A stretch of DNA of 15,574 nucleotides, from NCBI GenBank assembly GCA_041628815.1, contig JBFKOL010000070.1, positions 1 to 15,574 on the forward strand. The letters are read 5' to 3'. Positions 15,155-15,574 of this stretch are shown piece after piece. The notes under the pieces are model-generated. The model ran no database searches. It was not told the DNA's origin and was given only the letters and a program-made list of their open reading frames with translations. The stretch's first letter is position 1. Every line of letters starts with the position of its first letter. Both the position numbers and the translations under genes were made by a program. Origin of the DNA: JBFKOL01 sp041628815 (GTDB taxonomy: Bacteria; Bacteroidota; Bacteroidia; Chitinophagales; Saprospiraceae).

Positions 15155-15574
15155 TTATTCAATGATCTCAGTCACCTGGCCAGCGCCGACGGTACGGCCA
15201 CCCTCCCGGATCGCGAACCGGAGACCTTTCTCCATTGCGATCGTATTGATCAGGTTGACCTCCATCGTCACGTTGTCACCCGGCATCACCATCTCGACAC
15301 CATCCGGCAACGTCGCCGTTCCCGTCACGTCCGTCGTCCGAAAGTAAAACTGCGGACGGTAGCCCGTGAAAAACGGCGTGTGACGGCCACCCTCCTCTTT
15401 CTTCAACACGTACACCTCGCCCTTGAACTTCGTGTGCGGCGTGATCGAGCCAGGCTTGGCCACCACCTGGCCACGCTCCACGTCCGTGCGCTCCGTGCCC
15501 CGCAGCAACAGACCCACGTTGTCCCCCGCCTGCCCCGAGTCCAACAGCTTCTTGAACATCTCCACACCCGTCAC
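15155..15574 (-). CDS. tuf: Elongation factor Tu, C-terminal part (5' end outside window)
   Basis: The 139 visible residues (the first codon, GTG, is internal Val) cover the end of domain II and all of domain III of EF-Tu, the GTPase that delivers aminoacyl-tRNA to the ribosome. Visible family motifs are G-Q-A-G-D-N-V-G-L-L-L-R-G, A-K-P-G-S-I-T-P-H-T-K-F, G-G-R-H-T-P-F-F, Y-R-P-Q-F-Y-F-R-T-T-D-V-T-G, M-V-M-P-G-D-N and the C-terminal R-F-A-I-R-E-G-G-R-T-V-G-A-G-Q-V-T-E-I. The GTP-binding domain is beyond the window edge. Base use is unlike the neighbours: line 15181-15240 has 40 G or C of 60, and 14 of 16 Thr codons are ACG. The stop is TAA, with a terminator 21 bases after it. Confidence 0.98.
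   Translation of the reverse strand: MTGVEMFKKLLDSGQAGDNVGLLLRGTERTDVERGQVVAKPGSITPHTKFKGEVYVLKKEEGGRHTPFFTGYRPQFYFRTTDVTGTATLPDGVEMVMPGDNVTMEVNLINTIAMEKGLRFAIREGGRTVGAGQVTEIIE

Overview
The window is core chromosome from a member of the Bacteroidota of moderate GC content. It carries a secreted protein with a type IX secretion (gliding-motility-type, CHU_C) C-terminal sorting domain. It also shows the layout tuf, tRNA-Trp, secE, nusG, rplK, rplA, rplJ, rplL, rpoB, rpoC common in that phylum, and most of its starts lack strong Shine-Dalgarno sequences. I cannot place it safely below phylum; a Saprospiria- or Cytophagia-like lineage is only an impression.

Left part (1-3522, + strand): the C-terminal end of a dTDP-4-dehydrorhamnose reductase (RmlD), then a 908-residue exported multi-domain adhesin-like protein with a type IX sorting domain, then riboflavin synthase (RibE). 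The three genes are co-oriented with gaps of 12 and 1 bases, so they look like one transcription unit although their functions are unrelated. A bidirectional hairpin terminator (3526-3560) separates this unit from the convergent rpoC.

Main part (3584-14824, - strand): read in the direction of transcription from high to low coordinates, it runs secE, nusG, rplK (L11), rplA (L1), rplJ (L10), rplL (L7/L12), rpoB, rpoC. These genes supply a protein translocase subunit, a transcription elongation factor, the ribosomal stalk and L1 arm, and the two large RNA polymerase subunits. Gaps are short (2-68 bases), except for 137 bases between rplL and rpoB. That gap holds two clear tandem hairpins, placed where an attenuator or processing site would separate ribosomal protein output from polymerase output.

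Right part (14825-15574, - strand): a tRNA-Trp(CCA) gene upstream of secE, a GC-rich 90-base spacer, a strong hairpin terminator, and the 3' part of tuf (EF-Tu). The tuf segment has a strikingly different codon pattern from its neighbours: 14 of 16 Thr codons are ACG, against 1 of 12 in rplL plus rplK.

I see no mobile element, CRISPR array, defence system or other undescribed system. The findings worth a second look are regulatory hairpins, the codon discontinuity in tuf, and the odd gene pairing on the + strand.
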